Source of the DNA: Astrocystis sublimbata
Lineage: Eukaryota > Ascomycota > Sordariomycetes > Xylariales > Xylariaceae
Direction: 5' to 3'
Assembly (NCBI GenBank): GCA_022453515.1
Contig: JAJNNY010000046.1
Location: forward strand, 124,001-188,000
DNA length: 64,000 bases
The notes under the pieces are model-generated. The model had not been told where the DNA came from and did not search any database. It saw only the letters and a program-made list of their open reading frames with translations. The stretch's first letter is position 1. Each line of letters opens with the position of its first letter. Below are positions 34,544 to 45,166 of the stretch, one piece after another. Position numbers and translations under genes: made by a program.

Positions 34544-37500
34544 TCACAACCAAAACAACCATCTCACCCCGTTCCCCACCCCCCTCCCAACCCCCATCAC
34601 AACGCGGCACAACACAACAACAGCCCAAACATACCACATAATGCCGACCAAAACCCACTCAACAGCCAGCCACCCGGCGCGCCTCACCCATCGGAACCGT
34701 CTCCGTCGTCTGCGCAGCATCTTATCCATCGCATCCAGGACGCTCTTGACCTTCATGCGCTGACAATCCACGATATCGTGGCTGACGTCGTCCGCCTCGT
34801 CGGCCGCGCGGCGCGTCATATCCATGAGGTCGATGGCCACCGTGTTATGAAGATCATCGACGCGGCTTTGCAGGGCCGGCGCTGTTTCGGACGAGAATTG
34901 GGCGGCGGATTCTTCGAAGGATTGGAGGGAGGTTGAGATAGAGGTGGTGAGGATGCGGGCTGTGGTGGGGAAGAGTTCGGATTGCGGTACGCGGAGGTCG
35001 TCTGCGGCTAGGTTTGCATCGTTGGGTGCGAGGCGGCGTAGTTCGGAAGGTGAGAGTAGGCCTGGAATGGTTGTCTTGCTGTCCTTGTCTTCTCTGACGA
35101 CGAGAGGGTGAGGCTCGTTGGCGCGTCGCGACAATTCCATGGCTTTGATACCAGAGCACAGGATCAGTGTCCGCAGGCGCGCCACCTCGCGTCTGGATAT
35201 GGGGGCATGCTGGGACAAGGAAGTGCGATCAGGGATGACCCAGTTTTGGAATCCTCCCGGTACAAGTGTTTTGTCCCGCGCGCGGGACGCGGACGAGTCC
35301 TCGCCGCTTATTACCAGAGCGTTTGAAAGCTCCTTTGAAGGCTGCTTTGCGTAGTTCGTAGGGTGATCGGGATCACGGGACCGTGAGTCAATCTCGGATA
35401 AATCGGAGTCGATAAGATTTTGCGGGGTCCGACCATCAAGCTCGGAAGACTCCGGTGACGCTCCACGGACATCAATACGTGGCGGTTTTAGTGAGTCGAA
35501 CCGCGGTGATCTGCTCGGAGGTCGGGATAGCACTTGGGTAGGATTGTCGGCTGACAAGTTGTGAGAGACCGAGGTACCCATAGACTCTGATGCCGACTTG
35601 AAGCTCGGCATGATATCCATGTAGTTTTTGACCGGTCGGCGATTATTGTCGTACTGCCGACCTGAGCCTACCGGCGATAGAAGAGTTGATTCCGTAGATC
35701 TTCCTCTATCCGACTCATCATCTGTCGACTCCGAATCTGAATCTTTCTTCCATATGAGATCCGATACTTTCAAGACGCTGCCACGGATCATGTCATCGAG
35801 CTTTGCGCCACCTTTAAATATCGTCCTCAGGCCCACTTGGTCATCAGACCGAAGATTGAAGCTGCCCATGCTTCGGTGTGACTTGTGGCTTTCTCCTGTT
35901 GTTCTTGTGACAAGTTCACGGGCGGAAGCCTGCGACGTGGAACGTCTGTGGGAATGCATTGCATCCTCGGTTACAGGAGACAGACAGACAGGTCTAGCTA
36001 CATCAATGGGACTCATGATACTAGCATCGCTTTCGCGATCTTCGCGCTCTCGACTACGCTCTCGACTGCGCTCTCGGAAGATACTTTTGACTTTTGAGAA
36101 TGGATTCCGAGCTGGAGAGTTACCACGACTAGTGATGGGTGATAGATCCGATCCAATGGCTGGTATGTAGCCGTTCTGCTGTCCCTTCGACGGAATATCA
36201 GATAGGGGTGGCCGCGGGGACTCGGTTTCCAATGAGGGTCTGTAGGGGTAACTAGGTACCTCCAAGCTCGCACGCCCAGAAGTGACAGGTGGGGTTTGAC
36301 TCGGAACGATCTTCTCGTCCGGGGTTTCGATACGTGATTTTTGACGGCTCTGTGTCGCACGAACAGGCTGAGGGGGTGGCTCGGGCGCGTTTATGGCCGC
36401 TGGCAACGGTTTGAGATAGTTGGCGCCAACTCCGCCGGCGGCATTTCCCTGTTGATCTTGAGATTCCCTCGCCAGCATATCGCTCATCTGCTTTTCAAGC
36501 AGATCCTGGCCACTAGCGCTAATAGTACCCGTTCTGCCTCTTCTACGACGATCGCTGTCATTGGCCGACGAGTCTGATGAGGAACCGCGCCTAAATCTGA
36601 GGAAGTCGTGATGCGAATAGATGGAATTACTATGTTTATGGTGTAGTCCTCTCAGGTCCGAGAGCTTTTGCCGGGCGCGGCCTCTCGTGGTCGCCAATGC
36701 GGTCTCCGAATCTGGTTTCGGGGATTGTAGACTATCGCGCTCAGGCATCTCATAGCTATTGCGAGAAAGGCTCTCTTGGGGGGCGGGCGTTGTGATTGCA
36801 GATTTGTTATGCTCGGACACCTGGTCCATAGGTTGAGGCAGCTCTGGCATTGGGGTGAATATCTTGGCATAATTGCGATCCTCAATTAGAAACTTGTTGC
36901 CGTCCTGGTCTAGCCAGTAAATGTCTGCGAGCATGTCTGCCGGCTCTATGCTCCACTCCAACCTAGGTCTTTTGGGCTTATTGTTCGAGGCCGAGACTGG
37001 CCTGGGAATATTCGATGCTGGTAGGTTCTGCTTGGCGTATTCATTTGCTGCTGGATACACCGGTAACTTCGGAGAACCGGAAACCAACGAGGCTGCTGTA
37101 AAAGTGGCAACTTGGTCTATCCAGTCTGTAACCCTGGGCACTTCTCCAAACCCTTGGGCTTCTCCGTCGATGGTTTGCCGTACGCTGGTCCGAATCTTTC
37201 GATTTCGGATATACTGCAGTGGGTTATACGCGCGACCCAGCGTGCGGCTCTGGGAGCCGGGAACGAGGTCAAGGGACGTTTTCGCGGAGCTTGGCGTGGT
37301 TACTGGGCTCGAGGTGGATGGCCGTGAAAGCGCCGCTTGTTTCAAGGGAGGGAGAAATAGAAGAAGCCTCCTATATTGCGCCATAAGTTCCATGTACTCT
37401 TTCGCTTTTTGCGCTCGGTTGAGGGTCGATGATGAGAAATGGTAGGTGTAGCTGCCTTCTTGATCAAAGGTGGGTTGTAATGGACTGGTGATTCTTGGTG

Positions 37501-38377
37501 TGCTCACAACCCTCTGAGACAGACTGCTGTCTGCACGAGGGGATAGATTGCGTGAGGTCCTTCGTTGCTGTTGTAGGTGCTGCTTCAGCCCAAGTGCTGG
37601 AGTGGTGTCGGGGAGTTGGGCGAGTCGCGGCGGGATGGGAGTTGAGATATTCCTCCTCTGGGCCAGTCTCCTAGATTCGCTTAGATCCAGCGCCATGGAC
37701 ACAATCTGGGTTGAGTCGACGTCTAGAGCCGAGCTGGGCCGGGGCGAGGGCAGCATGGACCTTCGCCTGTTGGCCATCTGAGTGTGTGGTCTGTTGCCCT
37801 GGAGGTCGGACCCACTGGCGACTACTCGCGATGGATGCATTTCGTTGCTTTCAACGTCAACGCTCTCACGACCATCTTGGGAAGTGGATAGACCGGTCGA
37901 TACTAATGTTTCAGAATCCTCGGAAGATCTCATGGGACTCTTTCCCTTGCGACTGTCGACGGGGATACGAGATCGCCTCCTGTCATCGTTCTTCCCGTCG
38001 CGCTCCGGCCTCGGGGTCTCCTTGAACTTGTTGGACAATAGAAAGCCGCTGCTCGGACGTGGTTTGTGAGGTTGAGATTTTCGGCGATCATCGTGAGCTG
38101 GCTTGGATTCTCGTCGCTCCCGGTGTTCTCTGAGCGGAGGCCGTGGGGATCTATTATCGGGGGTCTCAGCGCGAGGAGCGTATGGCGATGAGCGGCCGGG
38201 GGTGGTGTCGTGCATCAGGGCATCGTGAGGTTGGCTGGCGGCAAAGCTCGACTCGCCGGTGACGTAGCTGCCATAGCTGCTGGAGGCTCGTGGGAGCGAG
38301 CTTCGGCCGTGGGGCCGGGTCGGGGGGTCGGAGTTGGGGCTGGGTCGAGGCAGGGAGCTCGCGGTCGGGTCTATCAT
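34544..38377 (-). CDS. Large S/R-rich protein with C-terminal membrane segment
   Basis: A single exon of 1277 residues from the first in-frame ATG (38377, MIDPTASSLPRPS). The frame stays open for another ~39 codons upstream without an ATG, so an upstream exon cannot be excluded. The first ~300 residues are disordered and rich in Ser, Pro, Arg and Asp. A conserved-looking block at ~305-345 (YTYHFSSSTLNRAQKAKEY, then LLLFLPPLKQ) and another at ~470-500 (RLEWSIEPADMLADIYWLDQ) have the look of structured motifs. Arg/Ser/Glu repeats (SRERSREREDRESD) occur near the middle. A mostly helical region follows (SLQSFEESAAQFSSETAPAL), then a basic RRRRRFRWVRRAG stretch and a terminal hydrophobic segment (WVLVGIMWYVWAVVVL), suggesting anchoring with the bulk in the cytosol. 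I do not recognise the family; it looks like a fungus-wide housekeeping hypothetical protein. Confidence 0.85.
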   Translation of the reverse strand: MIDPTASSLPRPSPNSDPPTRPHGRSSLPRASSSYGSYVTGESSFAASQPHDALMHDTTPGRSSPYAPRAETPDNRSPRPPLREHRERRESKPAHDDRRKSQPHKPRPSSGFLLSNKFKETPRPERDGKNDDRRRSRIPVDSRKGKSPMRSSEDSETLVSTGLSTSQDGRESVDVESNEMHPSRVVASGSDLQGNRPHTQMANRRRSMLPSPRPSSALDVDSTQIVSMALDLSESRRLAQRRNISTPIPPRLAQLPDTTPALGLKQHLQQQRRTSRNLSPRADSSLSQRVVSTPRITSPLQPTFDQEGSYTYHFSSSTLNRAQKAKEYMELMAQYRRLLLFLPPLKQAALSRPSTSSPVTTPSSAKTSLDLVPGSQSRTLGRAYNPLQYIRNRKIRTSVRQTIDGEAQGFGEVPRVTDWIDQVATFTAASLVSGSPKLPVYPAANEYAKQNLPASNIPRPVSASNNKPKRPRLEWSIEPADMLADIYWLDQDGNKFLIEDRNYAKIFTPMPELPQPMDQVSEHNKSAITTPAPQESLSRNSYEMPERDSLQSPKPDSETALATTRGRARQKLSDLRGLHHKHSNSIYSHHDFLRFRRGSSSDSSANDSDRRRRGRTGTISASGQDLLEKQMSDMLARESQDQQGNAAGGVGANYLKPLPAAINAPEPPPQPVRATQSRQKSRIETPDEKIVPSQTPPVTSGRASLEVPSYPYRPSLETESPRPPLSDIPSKGQQNGYIPAIGSDLSPITSRGNSPARNPFSKVKSIFRERSRERSREREDRESDASIMSPIDVARPVCLSPVTEDAMHSHRRSTSQASARELVTRTTGESHKSHRSMGSFNLRSDDQVGLRTIFKGGAKLDDMIRGSVLKVSDLIWKKDSDSESTDDESDRGRSTESTLLSPVGSGRQYDNNRRPVKNYMDIMPSFKSASESMGTSVSHNLSADNPTQVLSRPPSRSPRFDSLKPPRIDVRGASPESSELDGRTPQNLIDSDLSEIDSRSRDPDHPTNYAKQPSKELSNALVISGEDSSASRARDKTLVPGGFQNWVIPDRTSLSQHAPISRREVARLRTLILCSGIKAMELSRRANEPHPLVVREDKDSKTTIPGLLSPSELRRLAPNDANLAADDLRVPQSELFPTTARILTTSISTSLQSFEESAAQFSSETAPALQSRVDDLHNTVAIDLMDMTRRAADEADDVSHDIVDCQRMKVKSVLDAMDKMLRRRRRRFRWVRRAGWLAVEWVLVGIMWYVWAVVVLCRVVMGVGRGVGNGVRWLFWL

Positions 38378-39636
38378 AGCGGTTCGGTGGCCTCGGCGTC
38401 GCTTGGTGTAGAGACTGCCCTGCGCGAGAGGCACCGAGATGGATTTCGGGATGGACAAGTCAAGAGACGAGTAGGGAGGCAGCCATGGCGCAATCTATGC
38501 GTGAAGTATGAAGTAGGTAGTAATCGATGTTTTACTTGGTCAATAAACTTCACGAAGGAAACAGCGATAATGAGAAGAAATGTTTTGCTTGTTTGTCTTG
38601 GCTTGGATATGCAGCACTTCAAATTTTGAGGTCGCGCAGGAGCTGGAAGGAACAGGATAACGAAAGGGATGGATGGATGCACTCGGCACGCAAGCTTGAT
38701 GCGATGGTCGTCGTTCGGCTCGTTGGGTTCCGCATTGCGGCATTGCGTAGTGGAGAATGCTTTTAGGTGCCAAACCTTACCATACCGCTATGCCGCTACT
38801 GTACTGGTCGCCTAGGCCACTGGCGAAGGTGAGTCTCGGGGAGCTAGGCTAGCCTGTTTTGGTGTAGCCGCCAAGCCAGCCCCGCGGCCCCGCGTCCCCC
38901 CCTGAGTTCTCCCCTGACGGGACTAGACGCATGTGACAATGACAGATCCCAACGTGCAGCCGATGTCATATGCAGAGACGGGACAGGACCCTCAATAATA
39001 TTTACCTAGGACTTACAACATCAAATTCGCAACTCTGAATTCACCTCAAGATTTTAACATTGCCGGACTTCTTCTGTTCTGGAGAATTTCTGCACTTCTG
39101 TTCTTGAATCCCAATACTTATTTGGATTGGAATCCCGTTGACGTAATCAATAGCGGTCAGTTCCGACTACTCCTGGCCGGCGGATCTCGGCTGTTAGTGG
39201 ATTCTACCAAGCCAGCTCAATCGCGGTGCAGAGCTGCCAAGGCTCACCGCTTACACGCTCAGTCCACCGATATCAGATCAGATTGCGAAAGAGCAGTATA
39301 GAAAGGGTACCTCACTCGGCAACTGCCGGGATTTTACTCCAGCATGTAAGGGTCTTATATGAATAGGGACGAGACGGTGAACGAATTCTGTTGCACCGCC
39401 AACACGAGTAATTTGGTAAGGTAAGTATGTTCAAGTTTATGTTTATATACAAATTCTGGGCAGGCAATTAGTCCAAATTTAAGTCCAACCAAGTCTTATT
39501 CAGATGCGTTCGTAAATCTGATCCCTACCATCATCTTTAACCCGACCCTCCGCATCCGCAGCCTGTCTCGCCCTCATCTCCTCCACATCCCCAGCCATTA
39601 AAGCCCAGATCCCGAACCTCTCCTTTTCCTCTTGAC
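38378..39636. other. Intergenic region
   Basis: The upstream region of the large S/R-rich gene (38,378 to about 39,000) and the 3' flank of the DUF3433 gene. Small frames here have no domains. Confidence 0.55.
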
Positions 39637-42600
39637 CTACTGTCCCATTCCCATCCGGCGTTCTCCAGCCATAACATACATACAATCCTCCCCATATCCT
39701 GACCTCTCCATTTCTCGATGCTCATCCTCTACATTACTCATTAATGGTAACACCTCCTCGAATAAGTTACCTCCTGCAGCAAGCGCCAGCTTCCTTGCAA
39801 TACTAGTTGGACTACCGACCATGACATCCGCGCGCGGCATCAAGGCCCACGTCGCAGCCGACAAGACCAGCGTCACGGCCAGCAGCGTCTGCAGCACGCG
39901 CGTAGACCATGTGTCCTGCACAACGCGAGACGTGCCCGGGAGCACGGTGGCGTTGGCGATGTATAAGAATGTATCAGGCGACAATTGAGAGCCAGATGAT
40001 GGTACGCCTTCAGGATAGGAGTCGTTGACATGCACACGATAAAGCGTGTCCAGTGTATTGGCGCGCACAAGGCCATGTTGCGCCTTGATGGCCGCGATGA
40101 CGCGGTCTACTGCCGCGGTATTAGTGTTAGCAAGATCAGAGGCCGGGACAGCCCATCGCGACGACGTCAGCAGTGCGAAGAAGTTATCGTACACCTCCTG
40201 CGCCGAGTCTGCGATCTTCGGATCTAGCATGCTATTGTAGCAGGGTTCATGTGGAATAGCCACTTGGAATGGCGCGGGACGAGCGGAGTCCTCGTTTGGG
40301 ACAGGCGGGTTATTCTTGTCGATAACTAGGGAGGAGCCGTTGAAATGCGTGCTCACATCCACCGCCTCAATGGTCTCGTTACACCCGAGCGCAAACGCGT
40401 CGACGGTGGCTTGTCCATCCGCGTCGACGGCGACGTGGCCCCATGCGTATAGCACCACCCCGCAACCACCCACCCAGCCTTTCCCGCGGTTGAAATCGCC
40501 GAAGTGGTCTCCACTGCTGACCCCGAAGGTCATCTCGCCCTCTCTTGCGCCCTCCTGCAATGTTGAGACCATGATGGTACTTGTTGTGAACTCGGTGAAA
40601 TTGTCAACTAGGCAGTTCTCCTCGTCGATGTCGAGTCGAAGCGGATTTGGTACTCGATACCCTACGCCGTTCCAGGTCTTCGGGCTCTCTCCCTCGGCGA
40701 CGTAGTTCAATGTGAGATTCTTCCGAATCTGCTCTCCGCTGTAGAGCTTGCATTGGAGCCGGGCGCGCAGGGCCGGTACGTTGGCTACAGTTGTCATCCC
40801 TTCCAGGTAGGGTGGTTCGTTATTATCTGGAAGTAAGAGAGATGGTCCCCCCAAGACAAGAGAAGGAAATGCCAAGTCCTGGTACGTAAACGGCTGAAAG
40901 GAGCCATTGCGCTCTAGAATCAACGAAGACGCAACAGCGTCTTTGCCGCCACTATACGCAAGCGCAGTTCCCCAGTATGTTTCCTCGCCAGTAGGGTCTG
41001 CACGCAGTGGACCGAAAGTCGTGTTGGCTGTCAGCGTCGTGGGCAACTCGGTCGGAAAAGACCGCGTCATGTACAGCGACCCGGAGAAAATAGTGAAGGT
41101 GGAGGACACCAAGAAAGCAAAGATGGTGAACACGGCTGCCCATGACTTGGTTTTCAGTCCCTTGAGAAATAAGCGTGGTCTGGATCCATCTAGCAGATCG
41201 AATGCAATCGTGTCGCTGAGAGACCCGCCTCTTTTCAAAGCCACGAATGGCACCAGCGATCGGGTTGCGCTGTCGATGGCGCCTGCGCTTAAAGCTATGG
41301 CTGTGAAGAGAAGGGACGGGACTACGGTCCAGCTGTATTGCAGGTTTTTGCCAATGTCAGCCGATCCCAGACCGTCGTTCTTGTTCGACAACATGAGTAA
41401 TATTTGCAATATCACGATCATTCCGCCCAAAAGGAACAAGAATAGGGCGCGGCTAGCAGGGTGGAGCATGAGAGCATACTTCCCACCGGGTCTTGAGTCT
41501 GGGCTTGCCCGCCGGCGAGAACGTGGCAGTGCTTGGATCGTGGACGAATAGTCATGGGGCAAGATCTTGAAGACGTTGTGTCTCGGCTGATACAGCGAAT
41601 AGGCCGCGGTGCTCAGTTGTTGCAATATGACTTGCGGCTCGCTCAATCCGTGGTTTTGCAGACGCAAAACTACCGACTTCGCTTCAGTCGCTGTCCAGAT
41701 CGTGCCGAGAATAGAAACGGGATTCGATTCCATGCGGGTATTTCTCGGTAACGTGGCGGCGATGATCATACATAGCACAGTACAGAGACTGAGCAGGGCT
41801 TCGATGACACGGCATGGGATGCCTGTGACCATCAACCGGTCTTCATCGCGAGTGCGAGTTCCCGTAACCGTCGTCGACGCTGGCACCATGAAGCTGCTTT
41901 TGGCAATCTGCGCACTGAACTTTTGGAAATAGCGAGGTATCGCACCAAGCCATAGTGTCGCGTCTGTCAGTGCATGAAAGGGTACTTCATGAAGTTCTGA
42001 AGATCGTGCCAGAAGCGAATAGCCGTCGAAGTTTATCGCTGAGCCGTTTCCGACGTCGCGCTCCCATAGTTGGATTGAGTCGTTCGAAGTAGCGGCGCTG
42101 ATAGCATTGATTTGGGCTTGCATCAAGTCCCATGCTTCGACGTTAGGGAGAGTTCGCGAATGCGACTCTTGCGCTAGACCGATATCCGGTGCCAAGGTTC
42201 CGTTTTGAACAAATGCAGCCTTCCTGATCGCATATCGAGGCATACAGATGGCCTGGACGGAATCCGTGATTCTCATGCCAGACGCTATTAACGTCGTGTT
42301 GTCAGGATCGCGGGGTTGCTCGATTTCATATGTCAGTCTTCCGACTATAATAGACGCTCTCTCAGCATCCCCAGTGCCAATCGATGATGGACTATTTCCA
42401 CCACATGAGCCGCTCAGCATGCGCACGAAGTTCAGAGCGGTGAAGTTCCTGGGCGTTTCCGTGCCTACTTCGGTATTCACCCTCATCGCACAGTCATCAC
42501 GCCTAAGCTCTAATGTGATGTTGAAAGAAAACGTGTAGAAGAGCCCTCGCTGCTGGAAAACGTCAATGATTTCAAGTTCCGCCATCTCACAATCCAGATC

Positions 42601-43248
42601 CGCAGCGAAAGCATCCACGTTCAATTGTATACCTGTGCCCATCATAGGTGGATCGGCAAGTGTCTGATGCGCATATTGAGCAGTTGTACCCTCGGGATAG
42701 AGAAGCTGAAGCTCAGACAGGCCAGCCATGGTCAAATAGGCCACGTCCACATTTAACGTCAAGTTATTATCGACATCTCGAAACTGGGTGTTGAGTTCAA
42801 GGGGTACAGACGTCTCGATTCGGGTCAAATGAGGCTGTATCAAACTGGTGGATAGCGCGATGACGAGTGACAGCACTAAAGAGATACTAAGAGCTGCAGC
42901 AGGAGCCCAGTCGCGAAGTTTCAAAGCTCGCATGATGGCGAACGGCGGAAGCATGTCAAGGTAATCGAGAAGCAGACTTTCACTTGCGGTGCTGGGTGAT
43001 TTCTTCATCCGGTACCACGGGGCCATCATCTGAGTTTGAAACGCGACGCGATCCCATGTTAAGGTGGCGATCGTGAAGACTGCCGTCGGTCCATAGGTCC
43101 AGGCATAATGAAAGCTCTTGTCAACCGTAGCGAGGCCTTGATTTTGGTATGAGACCACGAATAGAATTTCCAGGGCCGCGATGAGAACGATGAAAGCGAC
43201 GCAGAAAGTAAACAGACCCCAGAGCTGGAGATAGAATGGTCGCCACAT
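39637..43248 (-). CDS. DUF3433 family multi-pass membrane protein, tandem repeat
   Basis: A single exon of 1203 residues. The DUF3433 layout appears twice. The first half (from WRPFYLQLWGLFTF) has LEILFVVSYQNQGLATVDKS, AWTYGPTAVFTIATLTWDRV, LDYLDMLPPFAIMRALKLR and AAALSISLVLSLVIALSTSLI. The second half has LFLFLLGGMIVILQILLMLS, NKNDGLGSADIGKNLQYSWT, FDLLDGSRPRLFLKGLKTKSW and AAVFTIFAFLVSSTFTIFSGS. Each half has about four membrane helices followed by a long, N-glycosylation-rich (NxS/T) extracytoplasmic domain. The two halves are separated by another helix (RVIEALLSLCTVLCMIIAATL) and a soluble linker. No function is established for DUF3433; a plasma-membrane or vacuolar location is likely. 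The start ATG (43248) is followed at once by the first helix. Confidence 0.92.
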   Translation of the reverse strand: MWRPFYLQLWGLFTFCVAFIVLIAALEILFVVSYQNQGLATVDKSFHYAWTYGPTAVFTIATLTWDRVAFQTQMMAPWYRMKKSPSTASESLLLDYLDMLPPFAIMRALKLRDWAPAAALSISLVLSLVIALSTSLIQPHLTRIETSVPLELNTQFRDVDNNLTLNVDVAYLTMAGLSELQLLYPEGTTAQYAHQTLADPPMMGTGIQLNVDAFAADLDCEMAELEIIDVFQQRGLFYTFSFNITLELRRDDCAMRVNTEVGTETPRNFTALNFVRMLSGSCGGNSPSSIGTGDAERASIIVGRLTYEIEQPRDPDNTTLIASGMRITDSVQAICMPRYAIRKAAFVQNGTLAPDIGLAQESHSRTLPNVEAWDLMQAQINAISAATSNDSIQLWERDVGNGSAINFDGYSLLARSSELHEVPFHALTDATLWLGAIPRYFQKFSAQIAKSSFMVPASTTVTGTRTRDEDRLMVTGIPCRVIEALLSLCTVLCMIIAATLPRNTRMESNPVSILGTIWTATEAKSVVLRLQNHGLSEPQVILQQLSTAAYSLYQPRHNVFKILPHDYSSTIQALPRSRRRASPDSRPGGKYALMLHPASRALFLFLLGGMIVILQILLMLSNKNDGLGSADIGKNLQYSWTVVPSLLFTAIALSAGAIDSATRSLVPFVALKRGGSLSDTIAFDLLDGSRPRLFLKGLKTKSWAAVFTIFAFLVSSTFTIFSGSLYMTRSFPTELPTTLTANTTFGPLRADPTGEETYWGTALAYSGGKDAVASSLILERNGSFQPFTYQDLAFPSLVLGGPSLLLPDNNEPPYLEGMTTVANVPALRARLQCKLYSGEQIRKNLTLNYVAEGESPKTWNGVGYRVPNPLRLDIDEENCLVDNFTEFTTSTIMVSTLQEGAREGEMTFGVSSGDHFGDFNRGKGWVGGCGVVLYAWGHVAVDADGQATVDAFALGCNETIEAVDVSTHFNGSSLVIDKNNPPVPNEDSARPAPFQVAIPHEPCYNSMLDPKIADSAQEVYDNFFALLTSSRWAVPASDLANTNTAAVDRVIAAIKAQHGLVRANTLDTLYRVHVNDSYPEGVPSSGSQLSPDTFLYIANATVLPGTSRVVQDTWSTRVLQTLLAVTLVLSAATWALMPRADVMVGSPTSIARKLALAAGGNLFEEVLPLMSNVEDEHREMERSGYGEDCMYVMAGERRMGMGQ

Positions 43249-44485
43249 GATCTACAAGGAACTGTAGTGTCTCTCAGGACTTGGTCTAGTAACCAAGTCT
43301 GAGGTAACGAAATTTTCACGAATTCATGATGAACAGTGATCGATAAAATTAATTGACCTTCGCTTCACGGATTTCCATGTCGATGAAATGATTATTCGGG
43401 TAGTCATGGAAGGGGTGGACTGCCAAGACCCAGGATGTTCTGGACCTGGAAATCTTTTGCAGACCCGACGCAACGACCTCCAAACTCTCCCCTGACGCCC
43501 AGTACCGCAGCACGCGCCGACGACCGGGTTATCAAGATTAATAGCGACTGCAGCTATTTTTATCCCAAACCATATGTTTATGTTTCTGTCTTGGTGCAGC
43601 TGTTAATTGGGACACCTTCTCCTAGCAAGCTGAGAATCATCATGGCATTGGCTTACTAATGCGACAGCTTTTGACTATAAATTTTCCCAATGAAACCCTT
43701 TCGGTCCCGGCTGACTGCAGTTGAGATTAAGTCAAGAGACACCAATAGTCACGACACCAACGTTAAAGGCGAATGAACTACCTTGTAGTGAAGACAGGGG
43801 TGTGTATAAGGGGCAGCTATTTTGGGGTACTAAAGCAGGGGAAAGAACAGGGGCGGGGAAAACATCGAAATCTCGCGATGACTTCAGTATATAGATAGAC
43901 TTGGCATCGTGCCACATTTTTATTTGATCAACAAATTCCCCTATGGTCAACAAGATCGTGTCTTTTCAAGTGAAATACGTAGCTATTCTCTCGCAATCAA
44001 TGGGGCATTGAACTTGCAGATTTCATCTTAGTATAAGTAGCAACCATCCCAACTCCAAAAATGGCTGTCGATAGCAATGTTGCCAACTCGTAATGCATCC
44101 GGTTCCGGTCATCGTAGGCTTTTGATCCTGCACTGACAGTGTCAACTGCCATGGTGGGCGTTTGTCGTCCTTGAAACCCCCTCACGGCTCAAATATAATA
44201 TGAGTGATCATTGGAGAAACTGACGCTGGCAATGCAGAGGAGTGGTGGTATTCCGGGTGCTTGCATACGCTGTTTGTTGTGTGACAAGCCCCTCAGGCGT
44301 CAATGCTTGGAATCGGGCAGGAGAAATCGCCGTATAAGAGGTGACTGCACATCTGTCGACTTCCAATATTTCTCGTCGTCTTTGCACACCTCATCAACGT
44401 TACAGAGTCTCACAACTCATTCTCAAGACTTCTGGTACCTACCTTCTTCAGATAGAATTTCCAGGGCCTCGGGCTCCCAAGTACA
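43249..44485. other. Intergenic region, divergent promoters
   Basis: Upstream sequence of the DUF3433 and zinc-finger genes. Frames at 43435-43659, 43732-43953 and 43997-44185 show no domain. Nothing further is seen. Confidence 0.5.
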
Positions 44486-44746
44486 ATGGAATTCCACTGC
44501 ATTCCTTGTGACCGCAAGTTCGGTAGCTCTGAAGCACAGCGGGCGCACCTGAAAAAATCATCTGCACACGATTTCAGATGTGAGGTCTGCAGCAAGAGAT
44601 TTGCAAGCGAAGACGCGCTGCAGCGACATACACAAAATTCACCTGCCCACACCGACTCACCCCAGTGCACTGTTTGCAAAAAGTCTTTCGGCAGCCAGTC
44701 CGCAATGCTACAACATCGAGAGAATGCACCGTTCCACGGGCAGTAA
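44486..44746 (+). CDS. Small three-finger C2H2 zinc-finger protein
   Basis: An 86-residue frame made almost wholly of three C2H2 fingers: C5-C8/H21-H28, C32-C35/H48-H55 and C61-C64/H77-H84. Each has the form CxxC, 12 residues, H, 6 residues, H, with conserved KFGS/RFAS/SFGS and a final S/A-P-x-H (KKSSAH, QNSPAH, ENAPFH). This spacing with a wider His-His gap is typical of fungal fingers that bind RNA or act in multi-finger proteins rather than of classical Kruppel-type fingers. Nucleic-acid binding is likely. The ATG at 44486 is the only good start. The stop follows the last finger by two residues, and a GTAAAG donor overlaps it, so further exons are possible. A regulatory role for the neighbouring exporter genes is speculation. 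Confidence 0.7.
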   Translation: MEFHCIPCDRKFGSSEAQRAHLKKSSAHDFRCEVCSKRFASEDALQRHTQNSPAHTDSPQCTVCKKSFGSQSAMLQHRENAPFHGQ

Positions 44747-45166
44747 AGCGGGCAGACCGAGACCAGAAACCCCTTCACGTTCCCAAAGCTTCACTTTGGA
44801 TTTGTCAAGGCAGTCCCATGGGAGAGAGATACCATCTATCTCGGGAAGCGAACAGCAACACCGCCCCAACAAGTGTGAAAGCTGCCAAATACCACAATGG
44901 GACAATCAGCGCGGCGGTTCTGCAGCAGGCTCGATGCTATGTTTCTCAACGAGGGATCTTATGCGGGAATGTTTCTGGCGGATCGTAGTTCTCGGTGTGG
45001 GTTATGCAAAGGTTCTGCGGTGTTGATTGATGCCGGGATTAGCAGAGTGCAGGGAGAAACACTCACTTTGATGTGTATCTCAATGCACGTAATTGGCAAT
45101 CGTCAATGGTCATGATGTCTCAATGATCTACACTACACGGCTTGCATACATGACTGCATTAAGTTG
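44747..45166. other. Intergenic region
   Basis: The 3' flank of the zinc-finger gene and of the convergent MFS gene. Open frames here are continuations in other frames and carry no domain. Confidence 0.5.

Noticed and set aside
34406..34936. A plus-strand frame of 176 codons rich in Pro, His and Gln
   Set aside because: It is the antisense of the C-terminal part of the large S/R-rich gene.
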